A stretch of DNA of 5,667 nucleotides from Acidimicrobiaceae bacterium (lineage in GTDB: Bacteria > Actinomycetota > Acidimicrobiia > Acidimicrobiales > Palsa-688), in the NCBI GenBank assembly GCA_027334785.1, contig DAHWQF010000240.1, positions 1 to 5,667 on the forward strand, given 5' to 3'. A model generated the notes under the pieces. That model searched no databases and was not told where the DNA came from. It saw only the letters and a program-made list of their open reading frames with translations. Positions within the stretch are counted from its first letter, which is position 1; every line of letters begins with the position of its first letter. Positions 1 through 5,616 of this stretch are shown here, one piece after another. A program made the position numbers and the translations under genes.

Positions 1-1
1 C

Positions 2-364
2 GTCGCCTACCAGTACGACGTCGTGTGCAACGGACTCGAGCTCTCGTCGGGCGCGGTGCGCAACCACCTACCCGAGCTGATGGAAAAAGCCTTTGCCATC
101 ACCGGCTATTCACGCGAACGGGTCGCCCGCAGCTTCCCGGCGCTCTGGAACGCCTTCCGCTACGGCCCGCCCCCTCACGCCGGCATCGCCCCCGGCCTCG
201 ACCGGCTCTTCATGCTCTTGGAGGACCAGCCCAACCTGAGGGAGGTAATCGCCTTCCCGCTCGCCCAAAACGCGCGCGACCTGATGATGGGGGCGCCGGC
301 GCCAGTCACGCCTGAGCAGCTCGCCGAGCTCCACCTTCAAGTGGTGCCGCCAAAAAAGGTGTAG
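2..364 (+). CDS. aspS: Aspartyl-tRNA synthetase, C-terminal part (5' end outside window)
   Basis: Class II aminoacyl-tRNA synthetase that charges tRNA-Asp with aspartate in the cytoplasm. The frame is open from base 2 and ends at TAG 362-364, giving 120 residues of what is normally a protein of about 580-600. Visible are the catalytic-core end 'YQYDVVCNGLELSSGAVRNH', the 'RYGPPPHAGIAPGLDRL' segment containing class II motif 3 with its Gly-Leu-Asp-Arg signature (Arg codon 203-205), and the standard AspRS tail 'REVIAFPLAQNARDLMMGAPAPV...LAELHL'. The 'SSGAVRNH' form differs from the 'GGGSIRIH' form of many bacterial AspRS and may belong to the subclass that also makes Asp-tRNA-Asn, but the deciding anticodon-binding region is not in the window. 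The extreme C-terminus 'QVVPPKKV' is short and basic. Family identification is secure; discriminating or non-discriminating specificity is unknown. Confidence 0.96.
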   Translation, partial: VAYQYDVVCNGLELSSGAVRNHLPELMEKAFAITGYSRERVARSFPALWNAFRYGPPPHAGIAPGLDRLFMLLEDQPNLREVIAFPLAQNARDLMMGAPAPVTPEQLAELHLQVVPPKKV

Positions 365-369
365 AGGTC

Positions 370-392
370 GAGCCGGCGCCCTTTCACGGCTC
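370..392 (+). terminator. Possible stem-loop just after aspS
   Basis: GAGCCG (370-375) is the exact reverse complement of CGGCTC (387-392), with an 11-base loop, starting 5 bases after the aspS stop. There is no following T-run, so this is not a canonical intrinsic terminator. It may slow or end aspS transcription or protect the mRNA 3' end. The call rests only on position and pairing. Confidence 0.3.
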
Positions 393-401
393 CACGGCGC
401 T

Positions 402-474
402 CTCACGGCACCGGCGCTTTCTCACGGCGCCGGCGCTTTCTCACGGCGCCGGCGCTTTCTCACGGCGCCGGCGC
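402..474. repeat. 19-bp tandem repeat, about 3.8 copies, palindromic core
   Basis: The unit CTCACGGCGCCGGCGCTTT occurs head to tail at 402-420 (one mismatch, A for G at 410), 421-439, 440-458 and partially at 459-474. A degenerate relative (CTTTCACGGCTCCACGGCGC) lies directly upstream at 381-400. Each unit contains the 10-bp perfect palindrome GCGCCGGCGC, so adjacent copies can pair with one another in either strand. The unit length is not a multiple of three and no convincing gene crosses it, so a coding origin is unlikely. It could act as a transcription terminator cluster, a protein-binding array, or simply be a slippage-prone mini-satellite. Confidence 0.9.
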
Positions 475-646
475 CCGGTGTGCCCTCTACGCAACCCGTG
501 CGTACGCACGAGAGCGCCACACGTTCCCTCCACGGCGTGGGATGGGCCCGAAGACGCCGACCGTGCTCTTGCCTGCGCCGTCAGTGGCCTTCTATGGCTC
601 CGGGCGCCCAGGATCGTACTGAAGCCCTGTCTCGACGACGCCAGGT

Positions 647-682
647 GCGCCCAGAAACGCTCTGGCGAGCCCTTCTGGGTGC
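647..682. repeat. Imperfect hairpin element
   Basis: GCGCCCAGAA (647-656) pairs with TTCTGGGTGC (673-682), nine Watson-Crick pairs and one G-T. Within the loop GCTC (659-662) pairs with GAGC (667-670) around TGGC, so the whole 36 bases fold into one long interrupted stem. A near-copy of the left arm occurs at 749-762 (GCACCCAGAAAGCT). CGCACCCAGAA at 748-758 is an exact 11-bp reverse complement of 673-683, allowing an alternative, mutually exclusive pairing. There is no T-run, so a simple terminator is not indicated. Confidence 0.55.
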
Positions 683-803
683 GGTCCCAGCTTCTCGGTA
701 TGCCTGGCGTCCCTGTGTAGGGGGAAAGCGCGCCGAGAAAACAAAAGCGCACCCAGAAAGCTCCTTTCCGGCCGCCGCTGCCCCCGCTGTCCTACTGGTC
801 CCA

Positions 804-859
804 TGCTCCCCGCCCTGCTGCTCCCCGCCCTACTGCTCCCCGCCCTATTGCTCCCTGCC
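804..859. repeat. 15-bp tandem repeat, about 3.7 copies
   Basis: TGCTCCCCGCCCTGC (804-818), TGCTCCCCGCCCTAC (819-833), TGCTCCCCGCCCTAT (834-848) and a partial TGCTCCCTGCC (849-859). The last two bases of each unit vary, and the first copy follows CCCA. The unit is a multiple of three, so any frame across it stays open and produces a five-residue peptide repeat. That explains the open frames here without needing a gene. The strand is strongly pyrimidine-biased. It lies 65 bases beyond the end of the GH5 gene. Confidence 0.88.
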
Positions 860-923
860 AACTCCCGTCCCAGCTCGCAGTGGCAAGTGACACCGCGCCT
901 AGCTCCCTGCCCTGGCCCTCCGC

Positions 924-2246
924 TTAGGAGCGCTCGATCTGCGCCAAGCGCTCGGTGAGCGCCGGCAGCGCCGGCCCGTCCCATTTCGCGTTGAGCACGC
1001 CATAGGTCTCAGCCGCGCCATAGCTGCGGCTGGTACCGGTGGACTGGGTGCCGTTGATGGGCCAGTAACACCAGTTGACGTCGTAGCGCTGCAGGAACGT
1101 CGTCAGGATATGGAACCAAAAGCCGTTCGACCCGCTCGTGCTGTCCGAGACACAGCTAGCGGCCGTGTCGCACGTGCCGAACTCGCCCACCCAAACCGGC
1201 TGGGGCTTTGGACCCGTGACCAAATAAGCCCACTTCGGGTACACCTGCTCGTACCACTGCTTGTAGCTTGAGAAGCCGGACTCGTACCACGCGTAATCAT
1301 GCGCCTCGTAGACGACATGGTGGGGGACGTCCAAGACCACGGGGAGATGCTTTAGCCCCGACAAGTCGCCGGCGTAGCTGATGCCCTCCACGAAAATAAG
1401 CAGGTGCGGGTTCACCGACAGGACCGCGTCACCGCCAAGCTCGGCGGCCGCCGGCCAGTTGGTCGACGGGGGGCCGCCCCAGGTGGCGGCGCCACGCGGC
1501 TCGTTGCGCAAGTCGGCGCCGATCACCAATGGGTCGTTACGGAAAGTCGCAGCCATTTCTTTCCAGTCCGAGAGCCATGCCCGCTGCGGGTAGCGCGAGT
1601 TGTACCAGAGGGTGTTGCCGTCGCTGTCACTGCAGCACCACTCGGCGTTGCTGTTGTGGTCGTCGAGGACCACTGCTATCCCCTGACCGGTAAGGGCGTG
1701 CACCACTCGTTCGTAGACCTGCATGGCGTGAAGGCCCTTGAGCTCGGGGTTGGCGGCCACGGCATAGTCGGGCACGACCGGGTCCTGCTCTACCATTTGG
1801 TTGGAGTAGGGCAACCGCACGGCGTTGAAACCGAGCCGGCGGATCTCGCTCACGATCTGTTTGAGAGACCGCAACTGCAGCCCGCCCGGTGCGAAATCAA
1901 CCGATTCACCCCCGTACCAGTTGACCGCGGCCAAGTGCACCGGCCGGCCGAACCGGTTGACGATCCGGGCGCCGGCCGTGTGCAGCGGCAGACTTCCCCT
2001 AGGAATGAGCCTGCCTTGGCCCGCCGGCGCCACAGGTCGCCCTGCAACCCGGGCAACCCGAGCCACACGCCGCCCTGCCGGCCCGGCCACACGTGGCCCT
2101 GCCGCGCCATGAGCGGCAGCGAACCCCAGTCCGCCCCCGCCGGCGCCGGCCGGTCCCATCCACGACAGCCCTACCGCCACGGCCACCGCCAGCACCACCT
2201 GGTGCCACCCTCGTGCCGTGTGAGCGCTCACGAGACATACCCGCAT
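924..2246 (-). CDS. Secreted GH5 family glycoside hydrolase (endoglucanase-like)
   Basis: Predicted secreted enzyme that cleaves beta-1,4-glucan or a related beta-linked polysaccharide by a retaining mechanism. The product is 440 residues. The start at ATG 2246-2244 is chosen because GGGGAGG sits six bases upstream and a signal peptide begins there; an upstream in-frame ATG at 2324 would add 26 charged residues ahead of it. The hydrophobic core is about residues 17-30 ('VVLAVAVAVGLSWM'), with cleavage plausible after about Ala35. Residues 36-90 are a Gly/Ala then Arg/Val/Pro/Ala linker-like stretch. The catalytic barrel runs from about 92 to the end: 'VNWYGGE' (about 108), 'NAVRLPYS' (Arg144), 'LDDHN' (His197), 'LRNEP' with acid/base Glu249, 'EAHDY' (His316), 'WVGEFGT' with nucleophile Glu355, and 'NWCYWPING'. 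All key GH5 residues are present. There is no carbohydrate-binding module. 'WCCSDSDGN' after the His strand recalls a GH5 subgroup I know mainly from plants, while other segments recall the Acidothermus E1 cellulase; subfamily and exact substrate are unresolved. It lies 96 bases downstream of the broken sigma gene on the same strand. Confidence 0.92.
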   Translation of the reverse strand: MRVCLVSAHTARGWHQVVLAVAVAVGLSWMGPAGAGGGGLGFAAAHGAAGPRVAGPAGRRVARVARVAGRPVAPAGQGRLIPRGSLPLHTAGARIVNRFGRPVHLAAVNWYGGESVDFAPGGLQLRSLKQIVSEIRRLGFNAVRLPYSNQMVEQDPVVPDYAVAANPELKGLHAMQVYERVVHALTGQGIAVVLDDHNSNAEWCCSDSDGNTLWYNSRYPQRAWLSDWKEMAATFRNDPLVIGADLRNEPRGAATWGGPPSTNWPAAAELGGDAVLSVNPHLLIFVEGISYAGDLSGLKHLPVVLDVPHHVVYEAHDYAWYESGFSSYKQWYEQVYPKWAYLVTGPKPQPVWVGEFGTCDTAASCVSDSTSGSNGFWFHILTTFLQRYDVNWCYWPINGTQSTGTSRSYGAAETYGVLNAKWDGPALPALTERLAQIERS

Positions 2247-2252
2247 AGAAGT

Positions 2253-2259
2253 CCTCCCC
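2253..2259 (-). promoter_or_regulatory. Ribosome binding site of the GH5 gene
   Basis: Read on the minus strand, GGGGAGG is followed by the six-base spacer ACTTCT and then ATG at 2246. This complementarity to the 16S rRNA tail, together with the signal peptide that follows, decides the start against the longer in-frame ATG at 2324. Further upstream a TTGAAC (minus strand, 2346-2341) overlaps the sigma gene stop, but no good -10 box follows at normal spacing, so no promoter is called. Confidence 0.75.
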
Positions 2260-2342
2260 ACTTTGTCGTTCGTCCCGCAACTTGCCCCCGCCCCGGGCCA
2301 ACGCCGGCGCTCTCGTCTCGACAATAGGGCCTCCGCCCCCGT

Positions 2343-2816
2343 TCAACCTTGGGCGACCTCTGCCAGCCGGCTCTCGACGAACCTCCTCTCGGGTTCGGTG
2401 CCCACAAGGGCGAGTGCCCCCCGGTAGGCGGCGGCCGCTTCGGAACACCTCCCGAGGCGCAGGAGGAAGTCCGCCCGCGTGGCCGCCAGCAAGTAGTAGC
2501 CCACGAGAGCGCCGTCAGCCACCAGCCGTTCGGTCACCTCCAGCCCCACCTGCGGGCCCTTCACCATCGCCAGCGCCACCGGCCAGTTGAGCCCGACCAC
2601 CGGAGAACGGGTCATTTCTCCGAGTTGCCGGTACAAGTGCTCGACTGCAGCCCAGTCCGTCCTCGCGCTGTCCGTCGCCGAAGAATGGCAGGCGGCGATG
2701 GCTGCCTGCAGCTGGTACGGCCCCGGCGGGCCTTGCGCCAGCGCACCCTCCAAGATGCCCTGGGCCTCGCCGGCGATGGCTCGGTCCCAGAGCGAGTCCT
2801 CTTTGTATGTCAAGAG
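2343..2816 (-). pseudogene. ECF42-type RNA polymerase sigma factor, C-terminal remnant
   Basis: The translation from about 'LLTYKEDSLWDRAIAGEAQGIL' to the TGA at 2345-2343 is the C-terminal extension of ECF42-type sigma factors. Typical family blocks are 'GPYQLQAAIAACH', 'TDWAAVEHLY', 'SPVVGLNWPVALAMVKGPQVGL', and a TPR-like end 'GYYLLAATRADFLLRLGRCSEAAAAYRGALAL...ERRFVESRLAEV'. In this family the extension of roughly 200 residues follows the sigma2 and sigma4 domains that bind core polymerase and the -10/-35 elements. Both are absent here: upstream in the same frame the sequence becomes IS110 transposase tail. The family consensus 'LNRAVAVA' is altered to 'LNWPVALA', consistent with relaxed selection. 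The YCII/DGPF protein gene that often accompanies ECF42 factors is not in the window. The remnant sits in a 262-codon open frame (2343-3131), so a chimeric protein could be made, but without sigma domains it cannot work as a sigma factor. Confidence 0.82.
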
Positions 2817-3014
2817 GCCCGGCAGACTTTTTTCTGCTTCCCAGGGATGGCGATCGGCTCCGCCGCGCGCCGGCGAGGCGTAGCCTTGGAGCTGGCCCGG
2901 GAGTGGCCTGGCCGAAGAGCCGGTACTGCGGGGTGTGAGCCGGCCGCGCAGGCTACAGAGCCGTTCCCCCTTTGCCCTCCCGGGCCGCCTGCCTGGCTCT
3001 CTTGTTGGTGTTCG
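2817..3014 (-). other. Junction between IS110 remnant and sigma remnant
   Basis: This is the stretch between recognisable IS110 transposase and recognisable sigma sequence. In one minus frame it continues the transposase open frame ('...LTPRSTGSSARPLPGQLQ...'). In another, 'AGSHPAVPALRPGHSRASS...IPGKQKKVCRAS' runs 2944-2813 and stops at TGA 2812-2810, almost exactly where the sigma homology begins. In a third, 'RARQAAREGKGGTAL' stops at 2955-2953. Such low-complexity tails are common after the IS110 catalytic domain, so most of this is probably the transposase C-terminus plus the element's end. The exact insertion boundary cannot be placed by eye; no terminal inverted repeats are evident, which is normal for IS110. 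Confidence 0.45.
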
Positions 3015-3540
3015 CGCCGGGCGTCGGGCCACCATGGCGGCGAAGAGCGCGTCGCTGATGCGGCGTTTCAACGCCCGCAGGGCCTCCTTGTGGACCTTGC
3101 CCTCGGCGACCTTGCGGTCGTAGTAGGGCACGGCCCTCGCTGTGGCGGCAACGGACCTGAGTGATGGCCGCCAGGTGGAGAGCGTGGTCCAGCTGGCGGT
3201 TGCCCCTCATGGAGAGCCGGTAAGCTTCTTCAGCCCGGAGGGAACTTCTATTGGGGCGCTGCCGTTATAGGCGGCGAAGTGGTCCTTGTTGGGGGACCGG
3301 CTGACGTCGCCGGTCATGCCGAGGGTGGTCGCCGCCAGACCGGGCCCACACCGAAGATCTCGGTCGTGGTCGTACGAGATGCTGCCACGACGGCCTCGAG
3401 GCGCTCGCCACCTCGGCCAGCTGGGCGTCGAGGCGCCCGAGGTCGCCCAAGAGCTCGGTGGCCAGCTCCTTGCGGGGACTGGCGACGGCACCGGTGGGCT
3501 CCAGGCCCTCGAGCAGGCACTCCACTTTGTTGTCGCCCAG
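3015..3540 (-). pseudogene. IS110 family transposase remnant, multiply frameshifted
   Basis: Remains of a DEDD/serine-type IS110 transposase, the family that uses a bridge RNA. Homology must be read through five minus-strand segments: 'LLEGLEPTGAVASPRKELATELLGDLGRLDAQLAEV' (3540-3403), 'ERLEAVVAASRTTTTEIFGVGPV' (3406-3338), 'GPGLAATTLGMTGDVSRSPNKDHFAAYNGSAPIEVPSGLKK' (about 3347-3222), 'AYRLSMRGNRQLDHALHLAAITQVRCRHSEGRA' (3225-3127) and 'YYDRKVAEGKVHKEALRALKRRISDALFAAMVAR' (about 3125-3024). The order and content match the coiled-coil linker and C-terminal Tnp domain of the family. The conserved 'SG' serine of that domain is retained (codon near 3239). The steps correspond to three net one-base losses and one one-base gain; the last is a run of three C in 'GCCCTAC' near 3127. 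The N-terminal RuvC-like domain with the DEDD residues is missing: positions 3541-3643 give no clear match and an unrelated gene starts at 3644. The element is dead. Confidence 0.88.
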
Positions 3541-3643
3541 GAGGGCGTGCCCGAAGCCGCGGCCCCGTCCGCCAAGGCGTGGGCACAGTCCTGCTTCGCC
3601 TCTCAAGCCAAGAGCTCGGGCGAGGGGGGCGAGGCGTAGCACG

Positions 3644-3916
3644 ATGTGCTACGCCTGTGCCAGGACCAGAGAGATCGCCCAGCGGGAGCTGCGCAACGAC
3701 AACACCGAGATAATGCGGCGCCTGGAGGAAGGCGAGTCCTTCGTAGTCACCAGGAACGGGACCCCCGTGGGCGACCTGTCCCCGCTCCGTCGACGCCGCT
3801 TCGTGCGTTCGGGTACCGCCGTAGCGCTGTTCCGCCAGGCGCCCAGCGTCGACCGGGCAAGGTTCCGCGAAGACCTCGACCGCCTGAGCTCCCAAGAGAC
3901 CGGGCCACGTGCCTGA
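3644..3916 (+). CDS. Phd/YefM-type antitoxin (orphaned)
   Basis: Small DNA-binding antitoxin expected to neutralise a VapC-type toxin and repress its own operon. The 90-residue frame from ATG 3644 to TGA 3914-3916 contains the family core 'REIAQRELRNDNTEIMRRLEEGESFVVTRNGTPVGDLSPLRRRRFV' (residues 9-54), which is the N-terminal Phd fold. A toxin-binding-type tail follows, 'ALFRQAPSVDRARFREDLDRL' (about 61-81). GAGG at 3631-3634 lies nine bases before the ATG, a modest ribosome binding site. The short Cys-containing leader 'MCYACART' is unusual, and the region just upstream is IS110 wreckage, so the native start or promoter may have been lost and replaced. The stop overlaps the GTG start of the toxin remnant by eight bases, the normal layout of these pairs. 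The frame is intact although the partner is not. Family call is secure; expression is doubtful. Confidence 0.85.
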   Translation: MCYACARTREIAQRELRNDNTEIMRRLEEGESFVVTRNGTPVGDLSPLRRRRFVRSGTAVALFRQAPSVDRARFREDLDRLSSQETGPRA

Positions 3917-4247
3917 CCCAGGCCAGCACGCCCCCCGCGGGGTCATCGACACATTCGGTAGTCATCGACCTGGAGAAACTTGACCCTGCCGTGCTGCCAG
4001 TGGGAGTCGCAGTCAGCTCGGTGACCTTGGCCGAGCTGGCGGCCGGCCCCCATGCCACCGAGGACCATGACGAGCGGTCCCGCCGGCAAGACCGGCTACA
4101 ACGCTCAGAGGCAGCCTTTGACCCTCTCCCTTTCGACACCGAAGCCGCGCGCGCCTACGGGCGCTCAATGCAGCCGTCGCCGCGGCTGGCCGCAAAGCCG
4201 GGGGCCAAGAGCGCCAAATGTCGCGCAGCAACGAACCCATCCTGTAG
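3909..4247 (+). pseudogene. VapC-type PIN-domain toxin, frameshifted and truncated
   Basis: Remnant of a PIN-domain ribonuclease toxin paired with the preceding antitoxin. GTG 3909 starts 'VPDPGQHAPRGVIDT'; at about 3954-3957 one extra base shifts the frame. Homology continues as 'VVIDLEKLDPAVLPVGVAVSSVTLAELAAGPH...FDTEAARAYGR' (3958-4163), then shifts again near 4167 (one base short) to 'AAVAAAGRKAGGQERQ...' ending at TAG 4245-4247. The two shifts cancel, so the third piece is back in the original frame. The first catalytic Asp (3948-3950, in 'VIDT') and the Glu of 'LAELAAG' (4033-4035) are still encoded. The following family block, normally '(D)LLIAATA...LYTRNPxDF' with the remaining catalytic Asp residues, is absent. 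A working nuclease is not expected. The end converges on the DUF1206 gene, 13 bases away. Confidence 0.82.
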
Positions 4248-4260
4248 CCCAACTTGGTGA

Positions 4261-5292
4261 CTAGATGTCCCGGTAGAGCGCTTCGATGGCCGAGTAGCCG
4301 GCAAAACAGAGCAAACCCGCTGCCGCCAGGCCCAGTAGCGGTGGTCCTGCCGGTAAACGCACAAATGCCCCCAGGGCGCTCCCGAGCCCCTTGGCCCGAG
4401 ACGGGTTGTCGCTCACGGCCGCGCCAAGCAGGTAAACCGAGACCAGGACCAACATCGAGCCACGGGCCATTTCGCCAGCAATACCTGTCGCACGCGCCGC
4501 GGTCAACACCGCGCCGTGCCGGCGACGGCTCCCGAAGACTCTGGAGTAGTCGTGAAAGCAGCCCCAAACCCCGAGGGCGATGCCCCCTCCACCTACGGCA
4601 ACCGCCCCGAGCGCAACCCAACCTGGGCCTCCTGGCCAGCGAAGTACACTGCCGACGAGCGGTTGAGGGTGCGACGAGACTCCGCCGCCGCTGGTCCCGT
4701 TGCCGCTCGAGCCCACCATGAGATCGAAAGCTTGCCAGCAGAGGCTGGCGTAGATGGCGGCAGAGGCGAGGAACCCGACCCGCTCCACCCACGAGCCAGC
4801 CTCGACGGCCCGTTGCTGCGTTCGCTGGCTTTCCTTTTTCGTCTTTCTGGGCGACCACAGCCCCATGGGCAGGCGCTCCGAACTCGCCCCGCCGACGCTC
4901 GACGAGCGGCTGAGAGCCTGAAGAGCCCGCCAACACGCATATCCCGCCATGCCGACGCCGAGCAACCCCAGCAGTGCCCTCCCGCCCGGCAGGCGGCCAA
5001 CGTCTACGAGCGCGCCATGGCCGTTGACATCGGCCGGCGCCCGACGGCTGACTGCTATATCGACCGCCATGGCGGCCAGTACGACGTATATCACACCGCG
5101 CGACGCAATACCGGCTCTGGCGAACCGCCTGACAGCGGGCTTGGAGCGGGCACGTGTCGCCCCTGAAGGCAGAGCCGCGGCCGCCCGCTTCGCCTCTTTG
5201 CCTTTACCCCCATCCTGTGCCGACCCGCTGGCGTGGCTGGGCGGCCGATCATAAGCTGGACCGGAGTGTTTTTTCAGCCCGGCTAACGGCAT
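4261..5292 (-). CDS. DUF1206 family integral membrane protein
   Basis: Membrane protein of unknown function, 343 residues, with three copies of the DUF1206 unit; each unit is expected to give two membrane helices, six in all. Repeat 1 is about residues 57-128 ('RFARAGIASRGVIYVVLAAMAVDIA ... GGRALLGLLGVGMAGYACWRALQAL'). Repeat 2 is about 167-249 ('SWVERVGFLASAAIYASLCWQAFDLMVG ... GWVALGAVAVGGGGIALGVWGCFHDYS'). Repeat 3 is about 270-343 ('GIAGEMARGSMLVLVSVYLLGAAVS ... PLLGLAAAGLLCFAGYSAIEALYRDI'). The first 50 residues are polar and basic without a signal peptide, so the N-terminus is probably cytoplasmic. A charged loop (about 146-163, 'WSPRKTKKESQRTQQRAV') separates repeats 1 and 2. Start ATG 5292 has only a weak GGGTAAGAG upstream; later starts would still keep all repeats. 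Stop is TAG at 4263-4261. No neighbour suggests a role. It is frame-clean, unlike the adjoining genes. Confidence 0.9.
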   Translation of the reverse strand: MPLAGLKKHSGPAYDRPPSHASGSAQDGGKGKEAKRAAAALPSGATRARSKPAVRRFARAGIASRGVIYVVLAAMAVDIAVSRRAPADVNGHGALVDVGRLPGGRALLGLLGVGMAGYACWRALQALSRSSSVGGASSERLPMGLWSPRKTKKESQRTQQRAVEAGSWVERVGFLASAAIYASLCWQAFDLMVGSSGNGTSGGGVSSHPQPLVGSVLRWPGGPGWVALGAVAVGGGGIALGVWGCFHDYSRVFGSRRRHGAVLTAARATGIAGEMARGSMLVLVSVYLLGAAVSDNPSRAKGLGSALGAFVRLPAGPPLLGLAAAGLLCFAGYSAIEALYRDI

Positions 5293-5375
5293 CGCTGTCT
5301 CTTACCCGCCGGCGGCGTCCGCTAACCCTGAGCAGGCCGCGCTCGCAAAAGGAGGTGCCAGCCAGGGCCGAGGAA

Positions 5376-5395
5376 TGTCAATCATCCCCTTGACA
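5376..5395. promoter_or_regulatory. Small dyad upstream of the DUF1206 gene
   Basis: TGTCAA (5376-5381) and TTGACA (5390-5395) are perfect inverted copies separated by eight bases, 84-103 bases before the DUF1206 start. Either arm also matches a -35 consensus (TTGACA) on one strand, but I find no acceptable -10 box at 16-18 bases on either strand. It could be an operator for a dimeric regulator or a chance pair of hexamers. Confidence 0.25.
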
Positions 5396-5616
5396 ACCGT
5401 AGGAGCATCGACCTGGGCGCGAGATTGGCCCGGGAAAGCGCCGGATATCCGCCAAGTCGAGCGCTGCACCCGCGGCGTAACGCGCGAGAGATAATAAGAT
5501 CTATTGAGCTGCACTCCGCGAGAGACATTCCAGCACGGGACGACTTTTTAGGCCTGAGGAGCGGGGAAAAGCCTTTGACGTAGCGGTCGTTTGGATCTCG
5601 TTGGCACCCGATGTAG

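Larger units (their letters stand above)
365..923. other. Long intergenic region with repeats, no gene recognised
   Basis: These 559 bases separate the aspS stop from the stop of the convergent GH5 gene. Open frames exist on both strands but give Pro/Arg/Ser/Ala-rich translations with no family motif, no good ribosome binding site, and repeat-derived stretches such as repeated 'CSPPY' or 'GSSRA'. The region holds a 19-bp tandem repeat (402-474), a hairpin with a second partner (647-758) and a 15-bp tandem repeat (804-859). As the 3' meeting point of two convergent genes it is a natural place for terminators and tolerant of repeat growth. I see no tRNA or other known RNA in it. Confidence 0.7.

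Noticed and set aside
402..474. CRISPR array
   Set aside because: The 19-bp units abut without spacers, and no cas genes are present.
441..752. Minus-strand open frame of 103 codons in the same spacer
   Set aside because: It overlaps the 19-bp array and hairpin, is Arg/Ser/Pro-rich, and shows no recognisable domain.
480..890. Plus-strand open frame of 136 codons in the aspS/GH5 spacer
   Set aside because: It starts at a GTG with no ribosome binding site, has no family motif, and its last part is the 15-bp repeat translated as a peptide repeat.
1404..2327. Plus-strand frame of 307 codons opposite the GH5 gene
   Set aside because: It is a high-GC antisense shadow; the minus strand carries the complete GH5 motifs, signal peptide and ribosome binding site.
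2322..2346. TTGAAC ... TATTGT as a promoter for the GH5 gene
   Set aside because: The spacing is only 14 bases and the hexamers are weak, so it is not reported as a feature.
2349..3164. Plus-strand frame of 271 codons opposite the sigma/IS110 region
   Set aside because: It is the antisense of recognisable minus-strand family sequence and contains no motif of its own.
3646..4260. 204-codon plus frame as a single gene
   Set aside because: Its first part is an out-of-frame shadow of the antitoxin and only the middle is VapC sequence; the apparent gene is produced by the frameshifts.
4013..4936. Minus-strand frame of 307 codons overlapping the DUF1206 gene
   Set aside because: It is an Arg/Gly/Ala-rich out-of-frame shadow; the DUF1206 frame has regular hydrophobic helices and family repeats.
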